A DNA stretch of 14,937 nucleotides, taken from the NCBI GenBank assembly GCA_903873545.1, contig CAIQPA010000246.1:1-14937 (forward strand). Direction: 5' to 3'. Position numbers and translations under genes: made by a program. This document shows, piece by piece, positions 1 through 6,915 of this stretch. Every line of letters begins with the position of its first letter. The stretch's first letter is position 1. The notes beneath the pieces are model-generated. The model did no database searches. It was given only the letters and a program-made list of their open reading frames with translations, and had not been told where the DNA came from. The stretch is from an uncultured delta proteobacterium (GTDB lineage Bacteria; Myxococcota_A; Bradymonadia; REDH01).

Positions 1-1
1 G

Positions 2-274
2 AACTGGGCCTCCATCAGGGGCCAGGCACTCGAGGCAGATATCAGTGAAAACGGCTGGCACGTCGGCGCGGGGTTCGACATACCCATCGACTCGCCGCAA
101 GATGGTGGCGCCTTCTGGGCAGGCCTTCAGTACCGCTACCAGCGCATCAGCGACAATCGCGATAATCTCTTGCTGCGCGACGGTCTCTTCTCAGAGCAGC
201 AGTTGCTCCTCAAGCTGGCCTACCGGCACAACGGCAACATCTTCGTTGGCAAGCTGGGGCCAGACAGCCTCTAG
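2..274 (+). CDS. C-terminal fragment of a probable outer-membrane beta-barrel or other beta-rich protein
   Basis: An open frame enters at the left edge without a start and runs 90 codons to a TAG at 272-274. The peptide alternates hydrophobic and polar residues in short stretches closed by turn residues, for example GWHVGAGFDIPI, GAFWAGLQYRYQRIS and QLLLKLAYRHNGNIFVGKLG. This pattern is typical of transmembrane or extended beta strands. Aromatic residues (Trp, Tyr, Phe) sit near the strand ends, as in outer-membrane barrels. The protein ends in Leu rather than the terminal Phe many barrels carry. No family can be named because the rest of the gene is outside the window. It converges on prs with a 14-bp gap. 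That this is a real gene end is fairly likely; the barrel assignment is inference. Confidence 0.55.
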   Translation, partial: NWASIRGQALEADISENGWHVGAGFDIPIDSPQDGGAFWAGLQYRYQRISDNRDNLLLRDGLFSEQQLLLKLAYRHNGNIFVGKLGPDSL

Positions 275-282
275 CCTGGAAT

Positions 283-298
283 GACCCGCTAGCGGGTC
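283..298. terminator. 16-bp perfect palindrome at the convergent gene junction, possible bidirectional terminator
   Basis: GACCCGCTAGCGGGTC is a perfect inverted repeat. Folded as RNA it gives a six-pair GC-rich stem with a CTAG loop, in either orientation. It includes the prs stop (CTA at 289-291 on the plus strand) and lies nine bases after the stop of the plus-strand gene. Neither side has a clear T-run, so it is not a canonical rho-independent terminator. Its position between converging genes makes an end-of-transcript hairpin the simplest reading. Confidence 0.35.
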
Positions 299-1239
299 TC
301 GAAGAGCGCGCTCACCGAGCGACCGTCGTGAATGCAGCGGATGGCCGCGGCGAAGAGCGGAGCCACCGTAAGCACGTTCAGTTTGTCGAACTGCTTGGCG
401 TCGGGGATCGGGATGGTGTCGGTGACGACGATCTTGTCGAGCAAGCTGGCCTGCATGTTCTTCGAGGCCGAGCCGGTGAAGACGGCGTGGGTAGCACCGG
501 CAACCACGCGGGTTGCGCCGGAACGGCGGAGGATATCGGCAGCCTGAAGCAGGGTGCCACCGCTTGCGATCTCATCGTCGGCAACGAAGGCGGTCCGACC
601 GCGAACATCGCCGATGAGGTTCTCGGCACGTGCGCTCTCGTCATCGGCATACCGACGCTTGTCGATGATCGCGAGGTCGAGATTGAGCAGGCTTGCGAGC
701 TTGCCCGCATCCTTCGCGCCGCCGGCGTCTGTTGCGACCACGACAGCGTCGTTGCCGGCGGCCTCGCGGCGCATGAAGTCGGCCAGCAGCGGCATCGACT
801 GCAGGTGGTCCACCGGGATCTTGAAGAATCCCTGAATCTGCGGCGAGTGGAGGTCCATGGTCAGCACACGGTCTGCACCTGCAGCCTCGAGGAGGTCGGC
901 GACGAGACGGGCTGTGATGGAGATGCGGGGTTTGTCCTTCTTGTCGGACCGCGCGTAGGGAAAATAGGGCATGACGGCGGTCACACGGCGGGCAGAGGCC
1001 CGCTTGAGCGCATCGATGAAGATGAGCAGCTCCATGAGGTGCTCGTTGACGGGCGAGCTGCTCGTCTGCACAACGAAGACGTCGGCCTCGCGCACATTCT
1101 CATGCACCTGCACCATGAGGTTTTCGTTCGAGAAGCGGATGACCTCCGAACGGCCGAGCGAGACCCCTAGCTCCGCACAAATGCTCGTTGCGAGCTGTGG
1201 ATGGGATCGTCCAGAAAACACCAGCGTGTCGTTCCGCAT
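289..1239 (-). CDS. prs: Ribose-phosphate pyrophosphokinase (PRPP synthetase)
   Basis: It transfers pyrophosphate from ATP to ribose 5-phosphate, giving PRPP for purine, pyrimidine, histidine, tryptophan and NAD synthesis in the cytosol. The 316 residues match the family length. Recognisable elements are the N-terminal FSGRSHPQLA segment, PYFPYARSDKK (91-101), the conserved block LTMDLHSPQIQGFFKIPVDHL with His131, the flexible-loop motif DKRR (193-196), and the PRPP-binding loop ADDEIASGGT (220-229). Several positions differ from the commonest bacterial form: TDAGGAKDAG replaces the usual PDxGGxxRA region, DKRRY replaces DKRRP, and the loop has Ala-Ser where DDMIDTAGT has Asp-Thr. The ATG at 1239 has an upstream AGGAG at 1248-1252. 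It lies 64 bp downstream of nadB on the same strand, so the two are probably cotranscribed. The family call is very secure; kinetic class is unknown. Confidence 0.95.
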   Translation of the reverse strand: MRNDTLVFSGRSHPQLATSICAELGVSLGRSEVIRFSNENLMVQVHENVREADVFVVQTSSSPVNEHLMELLIFIDALKRASARRVTAVMPYFPYARSDKKDKPRISITARLVADLLEAAGADRVLTMDLHSPQIQGFFKIPVDHLQSMPLLADFMRREAAGNDAVVVATDAGGAKDAGKLASLLNLDLAIIDKRRYADDESARAENLIGDVRGRTAFVADDEIASGGTLLQAADILRRSGATRVVAGATHAVFTGSASKNMQASLLDKIVVTDTIPIPDAKQFDKLNVLTVAPLFAAAIRCIHDGRSVSALFETR

Positions 1240-1303
1240 TGGCCGCCTCTCCTGTGGTCAGTTCGGGCGCTCAAGTGGTCGCTCCGATGCGATGCGTCAA
1301 GTC

Positions 1304-2956
1304 TCATTTGGGGGCAGGAGCACCTGCGCGGAGAGCGGGTCGGAGCCAAAATGCCCCCTCCAACTGCCGGCGGTCGAGCCGTGTCGGCAGGGGCGTGCCG
1401 CGGCCAAGATCGGGGAAGTCCAGCGTGTAGTGGAGACCGCGGCTTTCGGTGCGCCGAAGCGCCGACTCAATGATGAGTTTGGAGACCATGGCGATGTTCC
1501 GAAGTTCGATGATGTCGTTGTCGACATCGTGATCCCAGAAGTACTCCACGATCTCCGACAGCAGCAGGTCGATACGGCGGCGGGCGCGAAGGAGTCGCTT
1601 CGTGGAACGAACGATGCCCACATAGTTCCACATGAATCGGCGGATCTCATCCCAGTTCTGGGAGACGATGACGGCCTCATCGGGCGAGCGCGCCCTACCC
1701 CGATTCCAGGTGGGCACCTCGGGCAGCGGATAGGCGGCCACGCCCTCAATCCGGGCGGCCGCGTGCGCGACGGCACGGGCGCCAAAGACGAGCCCCTCGA
1801 GCAGGCTGTTCGATGCCAGCCGGTTGGCGCCGTGCAGCCCCGTGTAGGCAACCTCTCCGATGGCGTAGAGGCCGTCCATGGAGGTGCCTCCGTCGAGGTC
1901 GACCTCCACGCCGCCACAAAAGTAGTGGCAGGCGGGGACAACGGGGATGGGCTGTGTGCGCATGTCGATGCCGAACGACATGCAGGTATCGTGGATGGTC
2001 GGGAAGCGCTCAACGAGGAAGTCGGGTGGAAGGTGCGTCATGTCGAGGTAGACGCAGTCGGCGCCGGTCCGCTTCATCTCCATGTCGATGCCACGGGCGA
2101 CGATGTCGCGCGGCGCGAGCGCGCCCATCTCATGCAGCCCGCGCATGAAGGGCTCGCCTGCCGCGTTCCGAAGTTCGCCACCCTCGCCGCGCAGTGCTTC
2201 GGAGATGAGGAAGCCCTTGGAGCCCGGCTGGTAGAGGCAGGTAGGATGAAACTGCACGAACTCGAGGTTGGCGACCGTGCAGCCGGCACGGTAGGCCATA
2301 GCGATACCGTCGCCGGTCGCGACGTCAGGATTGGTGGTGTAGAGATAGACCTTGCCCGCACCGCCGGTGGCCAGGACGGTGTTTCGCGCCAGCATGGTGC
2401 GGACCTCGCCGGACCGCTTGTCGAGTACATAGGCACCGATGCAGCGGTCGCCGTCGGGGGCCTCTGCCCCGAGCCGCCTGAGGGTGATGAGGTCGATGGC
2501 GACGGTCTCTTCGGCGAAGCGGATGTTAGGGTGGCTACGGGCAGTCTCAAGGAGCACTGCCGCGATGGCCTTGCCGGTGACGTCGCCCGCATGCAGTACC
2601 CTGCGCTGACTGTGGCCTCCTTCGCGGCCGAGGTCGAAGGCGCCGCCCGACTGATCAAAGGGCACGCCGATGTCTGACAGCGCCTGCACCTGCTCCGGCC
2701 CCTCGCGGACGGCCCGCTCCACGGCGGCGAGATCACAGAGGCCGGCGCCGGCCGTGAGCGTGTCGGCGACATGCTGCTCGAAGCTGTCACCGACCGCAGT
2801 GACCGAGGCGATGCCGCCCTGTGCATACCGAGTGTTGGACTCGGAGGCCTCGCGTTTGGTCACGACCAAGACGGATCCATGTTCTGCTGCCTTGATGGCG
2901 AACCAGAGACCGGCGATTCCGCTCCCAAAGACGAGGTAGTCTGCATCATAGTTCAT
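1304..2956 (-). CDS. nadB: L-aspartate oxidase, first step of de novo NAD synthesis
   Basis: This FAD enzyme oxidises L-aspartate to iminoaspartate, which NadA condenses with dihydroxyacetone phosphate to quinolinate. Seen in the 550 residues are the dinucleotide-binding GSGIAGL (11-17), the family signature SNTRYAQGGIASV (40-52), REGGHSQRRVLHAGDVTGKAI near 111-131, EFVQFHPT, ISEALRGEGG, APRDIVARGID, and the block VPACHYFCGGVEVDLDGG followed by GLHGANRLASNSLLEG. The C-terminal helical domain (LLRARRRIDLLL onward) is complete. Together these separate it from succinate and fumarate dehydrogenase flavoproteins. The frame opens at a TTG five codons earlier (2971), but GGAGG at 2965-2969 lies eight bases before the ATG at 2956, so I choose that ATG. 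nadA and nadC are not in the window. It sits just upstream of prs, which supplies the PRPP used by NadC. Confidence 0.95.
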   Translation of the reverse strand: MNYDADYLVFGSGIAGLWFAIKAAEHGSVLVVTKREASESNTRYAQGGIASVTAVGDSFEQHVADTLTAGAGLCDLAAVERAVREGPEQVQALSDIGVPFDQSGGAFDLGREGGHSQRRVLHAGDVTGKAIAAVLLETARSHPNIRFAEETVAIDLITLRRLGAEAPDGDRCIGAYVLDKRSGEVRTMLARNTVLATGGAGKVYLYTTNPDVATGDGIAMAYRAGCTVANLEFVQFHPTCLYQPGSKGFLISEALRGEGGELRNAAGEPFMRGLHEMGALAPRDIVARGIDMEMKRTGADCVYLDMTHLPPDFLVERFPTIHDTCMSFGIDMRTQPIPVVPACHYFCGGVEVDLDGGTSMDGLYAIGEVAYTGLHGANRLASNSLLEGLVFGARAVAHAAARIEGVAAYPLPEVPTWNRGRARSPDEAVIVSQNWDEIRRFMWNYVGIVRSTKRLLRARRRIDLLLSEIVEYFWDHDVDNDIIELRNIAMVSKLIIESALRRTESRGLHYTLDFPDLGRGTPLPTRLDRRQLEGAFWLRPALRAGAPAPK

Positions 2957-3066
2957 GGCGAACGCCTCCAAGTGGCGGTTGGCTGCCAGCCGCAGCGACC
3001 ATGCGCACGGGCCGGCAGCAACCGAAGTTCTGGCACTCCTTCGAAGCCTTTGCCATAGTAACTGCG
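2957..3066. promoter_or_regulatory. Divergent intergenic region between nadB and the lytic transglycosylase gene
   Basis: These 110 bases must hold the start signals for nadB leftward and the slt-pgsA-lipA cluster rightward. The only sharp element is the nadB Shine-Dalgarno (GGAGG, plus-strand CCTCC at 2965-2969). No -35/-10 pair with good spacing stands out on either strand. A weak -10-like TACTAT is present on the minus strand near 3056-3061, without a matching -35. I call the region regulatory from its position only. Confidence 0.35.
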
Positions 3067-3735
3067 ATGTTGATGCACACCTTTTGCACCCTGCTCGCGC
3101 GGCGCCCGTCGCGCTGCACGCTGATACTCAGCGGGCTGCTGCTCACCGTGGCGGCAGCAGAGCCGGCACATGCCGACATCTACCGCTACGAGCAGCCCGA
3201 CGGGACCGTGGTCTTCACCACCAAGCCCCAAGCCGGACAGGCTCCAACAACCGTCTACGGCAACCCGCGGGCAGCAACGCGAACCGGGGCGCAGCCGCGG
3301 CAGAGCTCTGCTGCCAGCGGTGCTGCGTCGCGCGCACCGGGCCGATACGACGCCTACATCCGTGAGGCGGCGACCCGCTTCCAGATGCCGGTCGCCTTCA
3401 TCAAAGCGGTCATCCAGATCGAGTCTGGCTTCAACCCCAACGCCGTGAGCCCGGTCGGCGCGCAGGGGCTGATGCAGCTCATGCCCGGCACCGCCACCGA
3501 GATGCAGTGCCCCGACCCCTTTGACCCCCGCGAGAACATCATCGCAGGCACCAAACTGCTGCGCCTGCTTTCGAACCGCTACAACGGCGACATCAACCTC
3601 GTCCTTGCAGCCTACAATGCCGGCCCCGGAAATGTTGCGAAGGTCGGCGGGATCCCCTTCGAGCAGACGCGGGTCTACGTCGAAAATGTCTACGCAGCCT
3701 ACCAGCGTTTCCTGACGGCAGAACGCCAACCCTAA
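3067..3735 (+). CDS. Secreted lytic transglycosylase with N-terminal DUF4124 domain (SLT family)
   Basis: It probably cleaves the MurNAc-GlcNAc bond of peptidoglycan in the periplasm, forming 1,6-anhydromuropeptides. With the ATG at 3067 the protein has 222 residues. Residues 1-36 form a Sec signal: arginines, then LILSGLLLTVAAA, then AHA with cleavage before Asp37. Next comes a DUF4124-like segment, DIYRYEQPDGTVVFTTKP, then a Ser/Ala/Arg linker. The SLT domain follows, with IQIESGFNPNAVSPVGAQGL and the catalytic Glu near residue 119, then MQLMPGTA and LAAYNAGPGNV. This matches the Slt70/MltC-type goose-lysozyme fold core. The frame also opens at 3001, but that start would put 22 charged and polar residues before the signal peptide. 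ATGs at 3067 and 3073 both lack a clear Shine-Dalgarno, so the start is approximate. pgsA follows after 17 bp, probably in one transcript. Confidence 0.88.
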   Translation: MLMHTFCTLLARRPSRCTLILSGLLLTVAAAEPAHADIYRYEQPDGTVVFTTKPQAGQAPTTVYGNPRAATRTGAQPRQSSAASGAASRAPGRYDAYIREAATRFQMPVAFIKAVIQIESGFNPNAVSPVGAQGLMQLMPGTATEMQCPDPFDPRENIIAGTKLLRLLSNRYNGDINLVLAAYNAGPGNVAKVGGIPFEQTRVYVENVYAAYQRFLTAERQP

Positions 3736-3752
3736 TCATCTCCGGAGTCGGA

Positions 3753-4382
3753 TTGGAACGGCAACGCATCATCAAACGCCCCAACTTCCGGGAAGACATC
3801 TGGAATCTCCCCAATGTGCTCACCATGGGGCGCATCGCGGTCATCCCACTCATTTGCTGGCTGCTGGCAGAGGGTACACCGCTCTACTGCCTCATCGCGG
3901 CCTGGCTGTTTGGCGCCGCAGCCTTCACCGACTGGCTCGATGGCTACATCGCGCGCAAGCGGGGCCTCGAGTCGATGACGGGAAAGTTCCTCGATCCGCT
4001 CGCCGACAAACTGCTCGTCATGGCTGTCTTCATTGTCCTGGTGCCGATGCACCGCATTCCGGTCTGGTTTGTCGTCCTCTCCCTCACACGCGAGATCTCG
4101 ATCACCGCGCTTCGTGCGCTCGCGGCAGGCGAAGGAATCATCATCGCCGCCGAGTGGGGCGGAAAGTGGAAGACAGCCTTCCAACTCGTCGGCATCGTCT
4201 GCCTCATGCTACACTACGAGTACACGCTGCCGCTCGGCTTCACCTCGCTCGATGTCCGCTTTCACCATGTGGGCATGGCACTGCTCTCCATCTCGCTTTA
4301 CTACAGCCTCAACAGCGGCTGGGCCTACTTCCGAGACTTCGTGCGGGCCACCGATCCCCGCTCCAAGACCGCCTCAGAATAG
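3753..4382 (+). CDS. pgsA: CDP-diacylglycerol--glycerol-3-phosphate 3-phosphatidyltransferase
   Basis: This inner-membrane enzyme joins CDP-diacylglycerol to glycerol 3-phosphate, giving phosphatidylglycerophosphate, the committed step to phosphatidylglycerol and cardiolipin. The CDP-alcohol phosphatidyltransferase signature is intact: D60-x2-D63-G64-x2-A67-R68-x8-G77-x3-D81-x3-D85, in the stretch from DWLDGYIAR to FLDPLADK. The N-terminal NLPNVLTMGRIAVIPL is typical of PgsA rather than phosphatidylserine synthase. About five or six hydrophobic segments are visible, and the 209-aa length is close to the family's usual size. The start is a TTG at 3753, supported by GGAG at 3744-3747 with five-base spacing. 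No ATG lies before the conserved NLPNVLT segment. The C-terminus ends in a charged tail. It follows the lytic transglycosylase gene closely, so both act on the envelope. Confidence 0.92.
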   Translation: MERQRIIKRPNFREDIWNLPNVLTMGRIAVIPLICWLLAEGTPLYCLIAAWLFGAAAFTDWLDGYIARKRGLESMTGKFLDPLADKLLVMAVFIVLVPMHRIPVWFVVLSLTREISITALRALAAGEGIIIAAEWGGKWKTAFQLVGIVCLMLHYEYTLPLGFTSLDVRFHHVGMALLSISLYYSLNSGWAYFRDFVRATDPRSKTASE

Positions 4383-4394
4383 GCCGATGACACC

Positions 4395-4422
4395 GGGGCG
4401 CCGCTTTGCTAGCCCCTCTTTC
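4395..4422 (+). terminator. Weak hairpin with short T-rich tail after pgsA
   Basis: GGGGC at 4395-4399 pairs with GCCCC at 4412-4416 around a 12-base loop, and TCTTTC follows. The stem is only five pairs and the T-run is broken, so at most it attenuates transcription between pgsA and lipA. The 84-bp pgsA-lipA gap holds nothing else I can name. Confidence 0.25.
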
Positions 4423-4466
4423 GGTACGATTGAGCCACTTCGTTCTCCGCTCGCCGAGAGTCCTGT

Positions 4467-5375
4467 GTGACGACCCATTCCGACGCCAGCCTTCGGCCAC
4501 CGTGGCCGCGGAAGAAGCTGACCTTCTCGCCCGAAGTACACGCGATGAAGGAGGTCTTCCGCCGGCATGAGCTCCGCACGGTCTGCGAAGATGCCAAGTG
4601 CCCCAACATGTCGGAGTGTTTCAGCCACCGCGAGGCGACCTTCATCGTCATGGGCGACCGCTGCACGCGGCGCTGTAGCTTCTGCGCCATCCCCACGGGC
4701 AAACCAGCCCAGCTCGACGCGCTCGAGCCGGTGCGGCTGGCACGGGCCGTCACGGAGCTCGGCCTGCGCCACATCGTAGTAACCGGCGTCGCCCGCGACG
4801 ACCTCGAGGACGGTGGCGCGTCGCACTACGCGGCCTGCGTCCGAGAGATCAGAACGCACAACCCGGAGACCACCGTCGAGGTCCTCACCTCGGACTTCCA
4901 CGAGCAGGAGAGCGCCATCGCAACGCTGCTTGCCGAAGACCTGCACGTTTTCAACCACAACCTCGAGACGGTCGAGCGGCTCCACCGAGAGGTGCGTCCG
5001 CAGGCCCGCTACGACCGAAGCCTTCGTGTGCTCAAGCGGGCCAAAGAGCTCCGCCCCGATATCTTTACCAAATCGGGCATCATGCTCGGTCTCGGCGAGC
5101 AGGATGACGAGGTGGAGCAGGTGCTTCGAGACATCCGCAACCACGGCGTCGATGTCATGACCATCGGGCAGTACATGCAGCCCCTCAAGCGAAAGTCGGA
5201 TGTGGCCGCCTATGCTTCCCTGGAGCGATTCGCCCGCTTCGAGGCTCTCGGCAAGGAGCTCGGATTTACACTCACGCTCTCGGGGCCCTATGTGCGCTCC
5301 TCCTTCGCTGCCGGCGATGCAGCGGCGCTCCTCGGCTCGCGTCGAGCTCCTCTGCCGGACGGCCAAACGCGATGA
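4467..5375 (+). CDS. lipA: Lipoyl synthase, radical SAM enzyme
   Basis: It inserts two sulfur atoms into the octanoyl chain on lipoyl-dependent proteins such as the E2 subunits of pyruvate and 2-oxoglutarate dehydrogenase and GcvH. The protein has 302 residues, a usual length. The auxiliary 4Fe-4S cluster motif is C40-EDAK-C45-PNMSE-C51, and the radical SAM motif is C66-TRR-C70-SF-C73. The C-terminal serine motif that completes auxiliary-cluster ligation reads RSSF (277-280) where most homologues have RSSY; the serines are kept. LSGPYVRSS and GIMLGLGE are also typical. The start is GTG at 4467, with a weak GAGAG six bases upstream. lipB is not in the window. The stop TGA overlaps the ATG of the next gene in ATGA, so the two are likely translationally coupled. 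Confidence 0.95.
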   Translation: MTTHSDASLRPPWPRKKLTFSPEVHAMKEVFRRHELRTVCEDAKCPNMSECFSHREATFIVMGDRCTRRCSFCAIPTGKPAQLDALEPVRLARAVTELGLRHIVVTGVARDDLEDGGASHYAACVREIRTHNPETTVEVLTSDFHEQESAIATLLAEDLHVFNHNLETVERLHREVRPQARYDRSLRVLKRAKELRPDIFTKSGIMLGLGEQDDEVEQVLRDIRNHGVDVMTIGQYMQPLKRKSDVAAYASLERFARFEALGKELGFTLTLSGPYVRSSFAAGDAAALLGSRRAPLPDGQTR

Positions 5376-6268
5376 ACTGCACCCGACTTCGCCCGCTCTT
5401 GGCGCTCGCGCTCGCGCTCCTCTCTGCCCTCTGCTGGGCCGGGCCTGCTGCCGCCCAAGGCGCGCCGCGACTGCGGCTGCTGGTCGCCGGAGCTCCGGCC
5501 TCCGGGCTCTCCATCAAGCAGGCGTCAGACCTGGTGGAGGAGTCGGCCTATATCGCCGATGACCTCGCTCTCTACGCTGTGAGCCGTGCCTACCAGGTCG
5601 AGGCAGTCGCGGGCCGCGACCTCGCGGGGGCCGTCACGCGCTGCGGGGGCAAAGAGGCCTGCCTGGTGCCGGCGCTTTCGGGCTCGCTCTTCGACTACCT
5701 GCTCCTCGTACAGCCGGCCGCCGTACGCGACGGCGTCGAGGTCGCCTACAAGCTCATCGATATCCGCGCTGGCATCACGGCCTCGACGACGCTTGCCCGC
5801 CTACCGGGCCCCGTGGAGTTCGCCTACCTGCTCGGTGCCTGCCAGCAGGCGCTCAAGGCCACGCCCGACGCCATCGCGCCGAGCATCGCGCTCGCCCCAG
5901 TCTTCACGCAGCAACCGATGGCTGCCCCTGTCATGTTCCCCGCCGATGCGAGGGTGCAGGCAGCACCGACCTACGCTTGGTTCTATGGCAGCGCGGCCCT
6001 GATGTTCAGCTCGGGCACCCTGCTCGGATTCGCGGCAGACGATGTGCAGCAGGAGTTGCAGGCCCGCCCGCACACCGCCGCCCGGGTGACCGCATTGCAG
6101 GACGATGGCGAGGCCAAGCAGACCTATGCCAACATCGCCTTCGGTGTCGGTGCCGCGGCGCTCGCAACGGGTGTCATCTTTCAGGTGCTCGACAACGAGA
6201 ACCCGCAGGCCTCGCGTCTGAATCTCCGCACCGACCTCCGCTCCGTCTCGCTGGACTGGCGGTTCTAG
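5372..6268 (+). CDS. Exported protein of unknown function with two C-terminal membrane helices
   Basis: I do not recognise the family. The 298 residues begin with a clear Sec signal: MNCTRLRPLL, a Leu/Ala core, and AAAQ, with cleavage near residue 28-29. Residues 33-165 form a soluble domain opening with a strand (PRLRLLVAG) and containing TRCGGKEACLVPALSGSLFDYLLLVQ. A pair of Cys (91, 97) before a predicted strand recalls small exported myxobacterial proteins with TolB-N or FlgO-like folds; that likeness is impressionistic. Two hydrophobic helices follow, 200-221 and 252-272, separated by about 30 polar residues. The C-terminus is SVSLDWRF, with alternating hydrophobics and a terminal Phe. 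The ATG lies within the lipA stop (ATGA), implying coupled translation without implying a role in lipoylation. It meets the next gene tail to tail at 6265-6268. Confidence 0.75.
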   Translation: MNCTRLRPLLALALALLSALCWAGPAAAQGAPRLRLLVAGAPASGLSIKQASDLVEESAYIADDLALYAVSRAYQVEAVAGRDLAGAVTRCGGKEACLVPALSGSLFDYLLLVQPAAVRDGVEVAYKLIDIRAGITASTTLARLPGPVEFAYLLGACQQALKATPDAIAPSIALAPVFTQQPMAAPVMFPADARVQAAPTYAWFYGSAALMFSSGTLLGFAADDVQQELQARPHTAARVTALQDDGEAKQTYANIAFGVGAAALATGVIFQVLDNENPQASRLNLRTDLRSVSLDWRF

Positions 6269-6915
6269 CGCCGGCGGAAGAGCATACGCACGCCCGGCAA
6301 GCCGAGCGCTGCGGGGCGCTCCAGCACAAGCCAAGATGAGGTCTCGTCGACGCAGTACAGCTGATCGACGGCCAGGCCTGATGCGTAATCGAAGCGGAGG
6401 AGGCCGGCTGAGGCAGACCACTGCCCCTGCTCGACCACGCCAAGCTCAATGCGCTGTTCCGAGCAGTTGCAGGTGGCACCGGTCACGCTGCAGTCGCCGC
6501 CCAAGGCGCTGCCGCTACAGAAGTCGCCATTGCCGTAGCAGCCGGTCGGGATGCGACGATCGAGGTTGAGCAGCCGCTGCGCGTAGTCAAAGCGGAGCAG
6601 CCCGTTGTCGCGCAGCTCCATGAGACCCTCAGCGCTGCCTGACGTGTCGTAGGAGGCGCTGGCGCAGGTGCCGCCCAGCGGGTCATACCCATCGGGGAAG
6701 GGGCAGTAACGGACCACCTCCCAGGCCCCGTTGGGCGCCTGCGTGCACCCGTCCGTGAAGCTGATGCCGGCCAGAATGTCAGTACAGTCGGCGGAGCCCT
6801 CTGCGACTGCGGCACCGTCGATAGGCGCGTCGTCCGCGCAACCTGCAACAGAGCCCAACGCCACGCAGAGCAGCAGCCGTCCCGTTCGGCGCCCGCTAGC
6901 CACCGCCGGCCGCAT
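6265..6915 (-). CDS. Cys-rich lipoprotein of unknown function
   Basis: The predicted 216-aa product starts with a lipoprotein signal: arginines, then LLLCVALGSVAGC with the lipobox Cys at residue 26, followed by Asp-Asp. The mature part has ten further Cys (44, 57, 71, 84, 126, 133, 142, 149, 151, 188), an even number that fits disulfides outside the cytoplasm. A short internal repeat, GLLRFDYA, occurs at 105-112 and 171-178 with similar flanks. This suggests a duplicated strand unit that may be read out as a stack or small barrel. I recognise no family. The ATG at 6915 lies 20 bases inside the end of the MerR-type gene, and GTG at 6903 is an alternative. No strong Shine-Dalgarno is visible, so translation may be coupled to the upstream gene. 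It would be the last gene of the ihfA operon, an unexpected companion for DNA-binding proteins. Confidence 0.7.
   Translation of the reverse strand: MRPAVASGRRTGRLLLCVALGSVAGCADDAPIDGAAVAEGSADCTDILAGISFTDGCTQAPNGAWEVVRYCPFPDGYDPLGGTCASASYDTSGSAEGLMELRDNGLLRFDYAQRLLNLDRRIPTGCYGNGDFCSGSALGGDCSVTGATCNCSEQRIELGVVEQGQWSASAGLLRFDYASGLAVDQLYCVDETSSWLVLERPAALGLPGVRMLFRRR

Noticed and set aside
971..2677. 568-codon plus-strand open frame opposite nadB and prs
   Set aside because: It lies antisense to two strongly conserved genes, encodes no recognisable domain, and long antisense frames are common in GC-rich DNA.
3001..3066. Earlier start of the lytic transglycosylase at ATG 3001
   Set aside because: It lacks a Shine-Dalgarno and would put 22 polar residues before the signal peptide.
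4374..5366. 330-codon minus-strand frame opposite lipA
   Set aside because: lipA is complete with all cluster motifs, and the antisense product resembles no protein.
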